Positions 7,920 to 15,937 of a stretch of 64,000 nucleotides of DNA are shown here, in pieces. The stretch's first letter is position 1. Each line of letters starts with the position of its first letter. The stretch spans positions 124,001 through 188,000 of the forward strand of contig NZ_BMIQ01000007.1 in NCBI RefSeq assembly GCF_014642635.1, written 5' to 3'. The DNA comes from Aureimonas endophytica. GTDB taxonomy: Bacteria > Pseudomonadota > Alphaproteobacteria > Rhizobiales > Rhizobiaceae. The notes under the pieces are model-generated. The model did not search any database and was not told the DNA's origin. It saw only the letters and a list, made by a program, of their open reading frames with translations. A program made the translations under genes and the position numbers.

Positions 7920-9119
7920 TCACTTGCCTGCGATCCGCCGCGACACGACCCACATGCCCGCGGCCGCGACCAGCGCGTACACACTCATGGCCGCGAGCTG
8001 GAGATCGTAGTCGACCCCGGCGTCGATGAGGTATCCCGTCAGCCCCGGGCCGGCCGCGCTGGCGAACACCATCGTCGCCACCACGACCGAGCGGATCGCG
8101 CCGAGGTGCTTCGTGCCGTAGAGCTCCGGCCACATGGCGCCCGACAAGGTCGACGAGAAGCCGTTGCTGACGCCCATCAGCGCCATGAAGGCGAAGATCG
8201 CCCATGGAGCGGTGACGAAGGCGGCGATGAGGCTCGCCGCGGCCAGCGGCAAGAGGAACATCGGCAGGACGCGGGCCGCCGACAGGCGGTCGATTAGCCA
8301 GCCGGAGAACAGCGTGAAGGTGACGTTCGCGACCGACATGACCGCGAAGCCCGCCGCGAACAGCGTCAGCGGCCAGCCGCGAAGCTCCGTCAGGTAGACC
8401 TGGTGGAAGAAGATCGTCGTGGCGACGAACGGCGGCGCCAGCACGCCCGCCGAGATCAGGTAGAAGTTCGGGTCGCGCAGGACCTCGGACAGGGTCCAGT
8501 CCCGGGCGACCGTGCGCACCTTCGCGACGGGGTCGTTCAGCGGGATGCGATCGCGCCGCAGGAGCAGCCAGACGGCGGGAAGCGCCACGAAGAGGAGGGC
8601 GGCCGTCCCCGTGAACCAGGACTGCCTCCAGCCGATCGCTCCCGCGACCAGGACGAACAGGAACGGGAACGAGGCCTCGCCCGCCTGCTGGCCGAGCGTG
8701 ACGAGGGACACGGCGCGGCCGCGGTTGGCGGCGAACCAGCGCCCGGTCGCGGTCAGGGCGGTCTGGGTCATCATGCCCTGTCCGAACAGACGCAGGAGGT
8801 AGAGCGACAGGACGAGGAACGGGAGCGATGCCGACAGACCCATCGCCACCGTCGCGACCGCCAGCATGGCGATCGTCCCAGCCGCCACCGTCGTCGTGCG
8901 GTAGCGGTCGATGACGCGGCCGAGAAAGGGCAGCGTGAAGGCGCTGCCGAGCGTCGCCAGCATGTAGAGACCGCCGAACTCGCCGTGGGTCAGCCCGTAG
9001 GCCTCACGGATGCCGGGGTTCGACAGCGAGATGAAGAAGGTCTGCCCGAAGGAGGAGAAGAGGGTGAGCAGGAAGCCGCCCGCCAGCCACCGTGCGTTGT
9101 CGGCGATGAACCGCCCCAT
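7920..9119 (-). CDS. MFS transporter
   Basis: A 399-residue major facilitator with twelve predicted hydrophobic segments. It has the loop 2-3 motif GRVIDRYRT (about residues 68-76) and a mirrored GWLIDRLS in the second half. Inner membrane. The substrate cannot be told from sequence. Related single MFS genes occur in arsenic and metal islands, but it is not in an operon with the ars genes here. It is separated from the upstream NYN gene by a terminator-like hairpin, so probably has its own promoter. Confidence 0.85.
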   Translation of the reverse strand: MGRFIADNARWLAGGFLLTLFSSFGQTFFISLSNPGIREAYGLTHGEFGGLYMLATLGSAFTLPFLGRVIDRYRTTTVAAGTIAMLAVATVAMGLSASLPFLVLSLYLLRLFGQGMMTQTALTATGRWFAANRGRAVSLVTLGQQAGEASFPFLFVLVAGAIGWRQSWFTGTAALLFVALPAVWLLLRRDRIPLNDPVAKVRTVARDWTLSEVLRDPNFYLISAGVLAPPFVATTIFFHQVYLTELRGWPLTLFAAGFAVMSVANVTFTLFSGWLIDRLSAARVLPMFLLPLAAASLIAAFVTAPWAIFAFMALMGVSNGFSSTLSGAMWPELYGTKHLGAIRSVVVATMVFASAAGPGLTGYLIDAGVDYDLQLAAMSVYALVAAAGMWVVSRRIAGK

Positions 9120-9152
9120 GCCATGCCTTCCGTGCTGTCTTCCGTGCGATGC

Positions 9153-9170
9153 CCCCGGCGGGTGCCGGGG
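9153..9170 (-). terminator. Terminator-like hairpin after the sulP-usp-NYN operon
   Basis: CCCCGGC (9153-9159), loop GGGT, GCCGGGG (9164-9170), just downstream of the NYN gene stop and before the MFS start on the same strand. GC-rich seven-pair stem without a T-run. Confidence 0.5.
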
Positions 9171-9176
9171 CCATCT

Positions 9177-9734
9177 CTAGTCGTTCCGTTTCTCGCCGTC
9201 CGCCGCGGCCAGAACGTGCGCGGTGAAGTCGACCACCTCGTTGGCTTCGTCCAGAAGCTCCGGCGACGCGCGTATGACCTCGGGGACGGACAGCGCCGTC
9301 GCCACCGTCAGGTGCGTGCCGCGTTCCCGCAGCGCCTGCGCCAGCGGCACGAGCTTGCGGTCCCCGCCGACCAGTACGACGCGGCGCGCTTCGTCCGCGA
9401 ACCCCATGACCGCGACCGCGAGTTCCACGAGGTTGGTGCCGTACCGCTCGCGGGGACCGTTCCCCATGTCGTCGGGCCCGGCCCCGTGCACCTCGAAGCC
9501 CTTGCGCTCCAGATGGCGCAGGAGCCCATCCAGCCGTTTGGCTTCCGTGCGGTCGCGAAGGTCGCGATGGTAGACCGCCCGCACCGGCTCGCCGCCGGGG
9601 ACGAGGAACCGCAGGAGGCTCGGGAAGGGAATGCGGCACCCGAGCGACTTGCGGATGCGGTCGCAGTTGGCGCCGTCGAACGCCACGAGCACGAAGCCCG
9701 GAGCGCTCAGCCCGGCATGGCCGGCCGCGATCAC
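9177..9734 (-). CDS. NYN/DUF88-like PIN-fold domain protein
   Basis: A 185-residue protein resembling NYN (LabA/DUF88) nuclease-like domains: FVLVAFDGANCDR near residues 14-26 for the first acidic motif, and VLVGGDRKLVPLAQAL (about 130-145) at the position of the usual SGDSDFxPL. The second motif keeps one Asp but replaces the DF pair, so nuclease activity is uncertain. The GTG start at 9734 overlaps the Usp stop as GTGA, showing operon membership. Function in this sulP-usp context is unknown. Confidence 0.75.
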   Translation of the reverse strand: MIAAGHAGLSAPGFVLVAFDGANCDRIRKSLGCRIPFPSLLRFLVPGGEPVRAVYHRDLRDRTEAKRLDGLLRHLERKGFEVHGAGPDDMGNGPRERYGTNLVELAVAVMGFADEARRVVLVGGDRKLVPLAQALRERGTHLTVATALSVPEVIRASPELLDEANEVVDFTAHVLAAADGEKRND

Positions 9735-10585
9735 CGGATCACGAGCACGGGGATCGCGCAGGACCGTATGAGCGCGGTCGTCGTGCTTCCGACGATGAGG
9801 TTGCGGATGCGCGAGTGCCCGTAGGCGCCCATCACCAGGAGGTCGATCCCGTCCGCCTTCGCACGGCTTGCGATGACGTCGTCGGGCTCGCCGTCCTCGA
9901 TGGCGACCGTGACGTGGTAGCCGGCGGCCGACAGTATCCTCTCCGCCTCGTGAAGGCGGGCCGCCGGCTCTCCGCTTCGCGTCCCCGCCATCAGGATGAG
10001 GCACGGCAGCCCCGCGACGAGCGGGCTGGCGGCCAGCCGCTCGACCACCCGGGCGGACGACTGCCCGCCGTCGAAGGCCACCATGACCCGTTCGACGGGC
10101 TTGAAGGCGCGGGCCGCGATCAGGACGGGCTTGGTCGTCGACCGCACGACGCGCTCGAGGTTGGACCCGAGATGGCCCTTGGCGAAGTCGGCGGCCTCGC
10201 CCCGCTTGCCGATGACGACAAGGCGCGTCTCGGCGTCGAGGTCGGTGATCATGTCCGCCACGTCGCCATGCCGGAGCTTCTCCGTGACCTCGCCGACCCC
10301 GTCGGACCGCAACCGGGCGACGGCCTCGGTGAGGATGTGGTGGCCGCGGGTCGTGGCGAGCTTGGCCTTCTGGCGGTCGAGTTCGGCAAGCTCCCCCATC
10401 AGGGCCTCGCGGCCGCCGAACTCCAGGCTGCCACTGAGGTCGAACGGCGCGCTCGACGTGTCGCGGCGTCCGAGGGCATGGACGACCTCGACGGGAGCGC
10501 CGAGACGTCCCGCGGCCCAAGCCGCGTGGTCGCAGACGCTCGCGCCGTAGGCCGAGCCGTCGATGCAGGCGATGATCTTCGTCAT
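9731..10585 (-). CDS. Tandem-domain universal stress protein
   Basis: A 284-residue cytoplasmic protein with two Usp domains (about 1-145 and 150-284). The second has the ATP-binding signature MGAYGHSRIRNLIVGSTT near the C-terminus; the first has a degenerate IGKRGEAADFAKGHLGS version. The true start is the ATG at 10585, 14 bases after sulP; the longer open frame is only a shadow of sulP. Usp proteins coupled to SulP transporters are a recurrent arrangement and may modulate them (inference). Confidence 0.9.
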   Translation of the reverse strand: MTKIIACIDGSAYGASVCDHAAWAAGRLGAPVEVVHALGRRDTSSAPFDLSGSLEFGGREALMGELAELDRQKAKLATTRGHHILTEAVARLRSDGVGEVTEKLRHGDVADMITDLDAETRLVVIGKRGEAADFAKGHLGSNLERVVRSTTKPVLIAARAFKPVERVMVAFDGGQSSARVVERLAASPLVAGLPCLILMAGTRSGEPAARLHEAERILSAAGYHVTVAIEDGEPDDVIASRAKADGIDLLVMGAYGHSRIRNLIVGSTTTALIRSCAIPVLVIR

Positions 10586-10599
10586 GCGGGTCTCCTCGC

Positions 10600-12081
10600 T
10601 CAATGGCCCATCAGGCGGTCCATGGCGCCTGGCTTGTCGTGGACGGCGAGCTTGTCGACGATCGTCGCGCTCGCCTCGTTGAGGCCGAGGACCATGACCT
10701 CGGCGCCCTCGCGGCGGAACTTCAGGATGACGCGGTCGAGCGCGGCCACCCCGGAGAGGTCCCAGATGTGCGCGGGGCCGACGTCGATCACCACGCGGTC
10801 GAGCGCCTCCTTGAAGTCGAAGGCGGATGCGAAGCGCCCGGTCGAGGCGAAGAACACCTGGCCCTCGACGCGGTAGGTGCGCGTGCGTCCTTCCACCGAG
10901 AGCTCGGACGTGACGCGGAAGATCTGGGCAACCTTGGAGGCGAAGAACACGCCCGACAGCATCACGCCGATCACGACGCCGATGGCGAGGTTGTGGGTCC
11001 ACACGACGGTGACTACGGTTGCCAGCATGACGAGCGAAGAGCGCTTCGGGTGGAGCGTCAGGTCCTTCAGCGAGCCCCACGAGAAGGTGCCGATCGAGAC
11101 CATGATCATGATGGCGACGAGGGCGGCCATCGGGATCACGCGGACCCAGTCGCCGAGCACCACGATCATGAACAGGAGCGCGACGCCGGCGAAGGCGCAG
11201 GACAGCCGTCCACGTCCGCCCGACTTGATGTTGATGACCGACTGGCCGATCATCGCGCACCCCGCCATGCCGCCGAAGAAGCCCGTCACCGTGTTGGCGA
11301 TGCCCTGTCCGACGCATTCGCGGTTCTTGTCGGACGGGGTGTCGGTGAGGTCGTCGACGATCTGCGCCGTCATCAGCGACTCCAGAAGCCCGACCACAGC
11401 GACCGCCGCCGAGTAGGGCAGGATGACGAGGAGCGTGTCGAGGTTCAGCGGGATGTCGGGCAGGAGGAAGACGGGAAGCGTCGAGGGCAGCTCGCCCATG
11501 TCCCCGACGACCCTGAGGTCCATGCCGAACCCGAGCGAGATCGCGGTGAGGACGACGATGGCGACGAGCGGCGAGGGAATCGCGGTCGTGATGCGCGGGA
11601 AGAGGTAGATGATGGCAAGGCCCAGCGCGACCATGGCGTAGGTCAGGGACGGCACGCCCACCAGCTCGGGGATCTGGGCCATGAAGATGAGGATCGCCAG
11701 CGCGTTCACAAAGCCTGTCATGACGGAGCGCGAGACGAACTGCATGGCGTCGCCAAGCCGCAGGAGGCCGGCCGCGACCTGGAGGAGGCCGGCGAGGACG
11801 GTGGCTGCGAGAAGGTACTGGAGCCCGTGGTCGCGCACGAGCGTGATCATGAGGACGGCGGTGGCCGCGGTGGCGGCCGAGATCATGCCCGGGCGGCCGC
11901 CGAAGACGGCGGTGAGGACGGCGATCGTGAAGGAGGCGTAGAGGCCGACCTTCGGGTCAACGCCGGCGATGATGGAGAAGGCGATGGCTTCGGGAATAAG
12001 TGCGAGCGCGACGACCAGCCCCGCGAGGAGGTCGGCGCGCACATTCCCGAACCACTCGCTGCGGAGTGTTTCGAAATGCAT
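10600..12081 (-). CDS. SulP/SLC26-family anion transporter with STAS domain
   Basis: A 493-residue inner-membrane anion transporter. The N-terminal about 390 residues form the SulP transmembrane core, opening with the motif [28 protein letters not shown]. The C-terminal part is a STAS domain with the conserved DLSGVAALD near residues 440-448. Substrates in the family include sulfate and bicarbonate; a sulfate role would suit the sulfur genes nearby, but that is inference. First gene of a sulP-usp-NYN operon. Confidence 0.92.
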   Translation of the reverse strand: MHFETLRSEWFGNVRADLLAGLVVALALIPEAIAFSIIAGVDPKVGLYASFTIAVLTAVFGGRPGMISAATAATAVLMITLVRDHGLQYLLAATVLAGLLQVAAGLLRLGDAMQFVSRSVMTGFVNALAILIFMAQIPELVGVPSLTYAMVALGLAIIYLFPRITTAIPSPLVAIVVLTAISLGFGMDLRVVGDMGELPSTLPVFLLPDIPLNLDTLLVILPYSAAVAVVGLLESLMTAQIVDDLTDTPSDKNRECVGQGIANTVTGFFGGMAGCAMIGQSVINIKSGGRGRLSCAFAGVALLFMIVVLGDWVRVIPMAALVAIMIMVSIGTFSWGSLKDLTLHPKRSSLVMLATVVTVVWTHNLAIGVVIGVMLSGVFFASKVAQIFRVTSELSVEGRTRTYRVEGQVFFASTGRFASAFDFKEALDRVVIDVGPAHIWDLSGVAALDRVILKFRREGAEVMVLGLNEASATIVDKLAVHDKPGAMDRLMGH

Positions 12082-12354
12082 AAATGAGTTTCAGTCTTGG
12101 AGGTGAACCCGACGGTCGGCCCTTGGGCACGCAACGGTCAGGATGGGTTCAAATTGGCCGGGGGATCGGCGCCCAGCGTAGCCACCCGATCAAACGGGTC
12201 CAAACTCGCCGTCCTTATCCACGAGTTCAGCAGCGAAGACAACCCCTCGCGGCGGCACTTGCGCCGCAGCCGCGCAGCTAGCTCCGGCGGAACGTCCGCT
12301 TCCGGAGCGTTGAGGCGATTGCTTGAAGGTCTTGGAAGGGTCGAAAGCAGCGGT

Positions 12355-12917
12355 TCAGCGCGACCGCGCGTCGGCGACGATTCGGCTGACGGTGGGCTGC
12401 GACACCCCGTAGAGCCGCGCCATGTCCGCCGCCGTTCGCCGGCCCGACACGACGCTCTCAACGATCTCGCGACGTTGAGCCGCTGTGAGCTTCGGGCGCC
12501 GCCCGCCGACGCGTCCCTCGGCTCGAGCCTGACGGAGACCGGCAGAGGTTCGCTCGCGGATCATGGCGCGCTCGAATTCGGCGAAGGCGCCGATCATGTG
12601 CATGAGCATCCGCCCCGGAGCGGTTGAAGTGTCGATGGCCTCGGTGAGGGAACGGAAACTCGCGCCGGCCGCCTCGACCCGTTCCATGACAGTCAAGGCA
12701 TCCTTAAGGGACCGCGACAGGCGGTCGAGTTTCCAGACTACGAGCGTGTCGCCCGGCCGCAGGTGATCGAGGAGGCGTTGAAGCTCCGGGCGGTCCCAGC
12801 GGCCGCCGGACGCGACCTCCTCGAACACCCTTTCGCACCCAGCCTCGCGCAGCGCGCCCGCTTGGCCATGGTGGACTGATCGTCGGAGGTGGATACGCGG
12901 GCGTAGCCGAGGAACAT
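12355..12917 (-). pseudogene. Frameshifted small serine resolvase/invertase
   Basis: The N-terminus MFLGYARVSTSDDQST, with the catalytic Ser, reads from 12917 in one frame. The rest, from about QAGALREAGCERVF through LDRLSRSLKDA and IGAFAEFERAMIRERT to a C-terminal helix-turn-helix (VSQPTVSRIV), reads in another frame to the stop at 12355. The switch falls at about 12861-12866, where one base appears missing. Together the parts make an otherwise normal resolvase of about 187 residues. A Tn3-type resolvase role is inferred. The single lesion suggests recent decay, or a sequencing error. Confidence 0.85.
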
Positions 12918-12931
12918 GGTACGGGATGCCT

Positions 12932-13040
12932 TTCGCAAACGGCCGTTTCCCCATGCGATCGGCAGGGTGCGGTCGCGTCGGGCGTTCGGCCTTTCACAAT
13001 CCTCTTTCGCTGGCGGCGCATCTTGCAAGAGGTTTGCGAA
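12932..13040. other. Inverted repeat upstream of the broken resolvase (possible res site)
   Basis: TTCGCAAAC at 12932-12940 is repeated inverted as GTTTGCGAA at 13032-13040, in the short gap between the resolvase start and the qatD stop. Resolvases of this type usually act on a site just upstream of their own gene, so the location is right. The arms are only nine bases and the assignment is tentative. Confidence 0.3.
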
Positions 13041-13089
13041 GCCCCTCTTCGATGCGAAGGCAGGCCGTCCTACTCATCATTCGGATGAG

Positions 13090-13821
13090 CTACTTCTCGG
13101 CCACAATCTTCCGGAAGTTCGACACAAGGCGCGACTGGACCTCTTCCCGACTTGCGTTCCAAAGCTGGGCAAGCCCCTCCACGGTTGCCCAGGCATCCCA
13201 TGGCTTAGTAGGTTGTCCCTGGTACTGCCCGAATGGCCCGTCGGATTCCGTGAGGACCCGATCCCAAGGCATCGCACGCACGGCTGTCCGTCCACGCTCC
13301 CCGAGCAGCACGCTTGGGCCGACGGAGAACCAGCAGCCCATTTCAGCGGCACGCTCCACTTGGCGTTTCGTGCCCACGAACCAATGCAGGATCGGGCGGC
13401 CGGCGCTTGGCTCGGCCTCCAGGGCGTCAAGCACGCGGTCGATGGCGCCCCTACTGTGCATGGACATCACCCGCCCACCTGCGAGCGAGCACATTCGGAG
13501 GATGTCCCGCAACACCCCGAGCTGGGCATCCATCGTGTCGCGGTGCTCCCGCGATCCGTCGAGCCCAATCTCCCCAACGTAGTCCGTTCGGGGCAGCAGG
13601 CGCTCGAACAACGGCAACTCCCGGGCTCGCGCGGCGGCGAGTTCCGGATGCAGTCCGAGCGCCGTCTTGATCCTGCTTCCGTCGGGCGCCAGCGCTGCGG
13701 TGCCCTCGAACGCGCTGGGAACAGTCGTCACCGACAGGACGTAGAGGCGCCGTGTGATGCACTCCGCGACCATTCCCGACGGATCGGGATACAGGTCGAG
13801 ATGGCAGTGCAAGTCGATCAA
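13090..13821 (-). CDS. qatD: QatD, TatD-family hydrolase of the Qat defence system
   Basis: A 243-residue TatD-like metal-dependent hydrolase, probably a nuclease. Expected metal ligands are visible: DLHCHLD (residues 3-9), GEIGLDG, MHSRG, HWFVG and ESDGPFG. It starts with TTG at 13821, overlapping the qatC stop as TTGA, and homology to TatD begins exactly there; the longer open frame only covers qatC sequence. Last gene of the qatABCD operon. In the characterised Qat system all four genes are reported to contribute to anti-phage activity. Confidence 0.9.
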   Translation of the reverse strand: MIDLHCHLDLYPDPSGMVAECITRRLYVLSVTTVPSAFEGTAALAPDGSRIKTALGLHPELAAARARELPLFERLLPRTDYVGEIGLDGSREHRDTMDAQLGVLRDILRMCSLAGGRVMSMHSRGAIDRVLDALEAEPSAGRPILHWFVGTKRQVERAAEMGCWFSVGPSVLLGERGRTAVRAMPWDRVLTESDGPFGQYQGQPTKPWDAWATVEGLAQLWNASREEVQSRLVSNFRKIVAEK

Positions 13822-15089
13822 GGCCAGGCGATCGCGTCGAGGAACGCCTTCACCTCCGCGGTGCCCCTGCGCACCACGTCGACATGGCCACGCCGCAAGT
13901 CCGGATCCGTCGGGAGCGGGCCTGCCTCGCTTGCCCAACGTGCCACGTCGCGGCGCTCAAGCGTCGCCGCCGCGAACCTCGCCGCCGCCACGTCCTCGTT
14001 CGACGCGTGTTCGGAAAGGTCGTTCGCCCAGTAATCCGTACCGTCCCGCATGCCCGCTGCCTCGAAGGAAGCCCGGCGTATAAGGCATGGCACGCAGCGA
14101 CCGCAATGTTGGTTGAGGCGTTTTCCCTTCCCACACGAATAGGAGCGGTGCGCGAGCTCGTGGATAAGTTCGTCTCGGCATTCGGCAAGCATCTGCCCCT
14201 TAGTCTTGAGGGCGTAGGGCGTGCGAATGCGCGCAGGCAGGCCTACTCCGTCGAGGACACGTTGGAGGGACGAGATGAAGTGCGGGTGCGTCGTCCGCGT
14301 GCTGAGGCTCGCCATGCGCCGATGCGTCAGCGGCGCGTTGATCGAGATCAGTCCGTTCTCGGGAACGAAGAGGTCGACCGGCGCCCCATCCCGGGCGAGC
14401 GACGCCGCCGCCACGGCCCCGTAGCCGAGGAACAGCATGGATCGTGCCCGTGACGACGGTTCGTACGGCTGCCGCCAGCGCTCCGAGGCACGCGCCGAGA
14501 AACGTTCAGCGTCCATGCCGATCAGCCCTGCCAAGGTGCGCTGGACCGACCCCTCCTTCGGCGACGCCTGGCTGACGAGGAGGGGCCTCCGGCCTTCCGC
14601 GCGTAGGTCGAGCGCGCCAATCAGGCTGTCGAGGCCGCCGGAGAACAGGCATGCGCAATCCCGGTCTGTCGGCCGGTCTGCGACGGCCGGAGGGCGTGCG
14701 CCCCCGCCGCGGAACCTGACGCTCCATATATCGCTCGAAAGGAAGCGAAGAGTGTCCTCGATCGCCCCGGCCTGGGCCGCCCACGGCTCGGGATCGGCAA
14801 GCTCGACCTCCAGCGCGATCATGCGCGTCCAGGAGTCGGCTGCTTCCTTGCGGATGACGAAACGGTCGGCGGCATGGACCGCCAGGGCGATGGAGAGGAA
14901 GTCCCACGCCAGGACCGACGGGGTTCTCGGGAGTGCGGCCGCCGCTTGGTTAAGCGTGCCGCCGAGGCCGGCGAGTTCAGGGCGACCGATGTGATGCAAG
15001 GCAACGCCGACGTCGCCGTGGGCGACCGCGGCCGTCGCGCGCATGGCATTCGGCGTGGCGAGCACGCGGGTAGGGATGCGGGTCACCAT
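13818..15089 (-). CDS. qatC: QatC, QueC-like PP-loop protein of the Qat defence system
   Basis: A 423-residue protein. Residues 1-140 are an N-terminal extension not found in QueC. Then comes a PP-loop ATPase domain with SGGLDS at 150-155, and a zinc site CGKGKRLNQHCGRCVPC near residue 325 with the QueC cysteine spacing. QueC makes the 7-deazaguanine preQ0; in Qat the domain is presumed to activate or transfer a related adduct (family inference). The ATG at 15089 overlaps the qatB stop. No queuosine pathway genes accompany it, which supports the defence assignment. Confidence 0.92.
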   Translation of the reverse strand: MVTRIPTRVLATPNAMRATAAVAHGDVGVALHHIGRPELAGLGGTLNQAAAALPRTPSVLAWDFLSIALAVHAADRFVIRKEAADSWTRMIALEVELADPEPWAAQAGAIEDTLRFLSSDIWSVRFRGGGARPPAVADRPTDRDCACLFSGGLDSLIGALDLRAEGRRPLLVSQASPKEGSVQRTLAGLIGMDAERFSARASERWRQPYEPSSRARSMLFLGYGAVAAASLARDGAPVDLFVPENGLISINAPLTHRRMASLSTRTTHPHFISSLQRVLDGVGLPARIRTPYALKTKGQMLAECRDELIHELAHRSYSCGKGKRLNQHCGRCVPCLIRRASFEAAGMRDGTDYWANDLSEHASNEDVAAARFAAATLERRDVARWASEAGPLPTDPDLRRGHVDVVRRGTAEVKAFLDAIAWP

Positions 15090-15937
15090 GTCGAGATCTC
15101 CTCGAGCGCGACCTGCACGGTCCGCGCGACCAACGCGGACATCCGCTGTCCGCTAAGGACAGCTCCCGCGGCGACCAGGATCGGAGCGCCGACCAAGTCG
15201 ACAACCTCTTTCACGAGAGAGCGGATGTCTGCCTCCCGTTGTGCCGCCGCCACGGGGCCGATCGCGGCCAGGGCCTTGCCGGCGTCGCCTGCGACCTGCG
15301 TGAACACGAGCTCTGCCACGAAGGCCAGGGTGGCGGTCTGCACCGCCTCGGCGTCGAGCGCGGCGGGATCGAAGGCCCCCGCGTTGCCTAGCGCTTCCGC
15401 GACGGCTACCTCCATCGAAAGGCGGGCTGTTACCTCGTCGATGATGCCGGCCGGCATGAACGCGTCGACGATCGCCGCGACTGCCACGTCCAAAGGCTGT
15501 CCCGCGAGTTCGCGGATGTCGATCTGGCCGGCCTCGGGCGGTTCTCCCGCGCCGGCGCGCGCGAGGCCCGCCAGCGCGGATCCACCGGTGCGCGCTGCCC
15601 GTGCGACGCGCCGGGCTCCGGCTGGACCGCCCCCAACGGACTTGTTTGCCCATCGGCCCAGGGCCGCCCTGGCATCCGCACGATCGTTCGACGCCCCGAA
15701 CCTACTCAGCGCCATCCGGAAGGGGCGGAACCGAGCAGGCTCGGCAACCTCCTCCACCTCTTCTCCGTCGACGACGTCGTCGGCCAGCGGGCCGGGGTCG
15801 TCGTCCTCCGGCTCGGGGACGGGATCTTCCGGAAGAGGATCCGGTAGCGGCGGAGGTGGTGCTGGGTCTTGGTCGGCCCATGGCGGAACGAGGGGAGCCG
15901 CCGGAGGAGCGTCAGGCTTAGAGCGCGAGGTTCCCAT
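15083..15937 (-). CDS. qatB: QatB, uncharacterised Qat component
   Basis: A 284-residue protein with no catalytic motif that I recognise. The first 60 or so residues are a proline- and acidic-rich low-complexity stretch, probably disordered. The remainder is alanine-rich and predicted helical. Its identity as QatB rests on position between the KAP ATPase and the QueC-like gene. The ATG at 15937 overlaps the qatA stop as TGATG; a GTG three bases earlier is possible. The sequence itself would not be recognisable in isolation. Confidence 0.82.
   Translation of the reverse strand: MGTSRSKPDAPPAAPLVPPWADQDPAPPPPLPDPLPEDPVPEPEDDDPGPLADDVVDGEEVEEVAEPARFRPFRMALSRFGASNDRADARAALGRWANKSVGGGPAGARRVARAARTGGSALAGLARAGAGEPPEAGQIDIRELAGQPLDVAVAAIVDAFMPAGIIDEVTARLSMEVAVAEALGNAGAFDPAALDAEAVQTATLAFVAELVFTQVAGDAGKALAAIGPVAAAQREADIRSLVKEVVDLVGAPILVAAGAVLSGQRMSALVARTVQVALEEISTW

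Noticed and set aside
12138-12354. Short open frame between sulP and the resolvase
   Set aside because: No recognisable family, no ribosome-binding site, and it runs into the resolvase in another frame.
13818-15089. Queuosine biosynthesis gene queC
   Set aside because: The PP-loop and zinc motifs match QueC, but the long N-terminal extension, KAP and TatD neighbours and lack of queD/E/F identify QatC.
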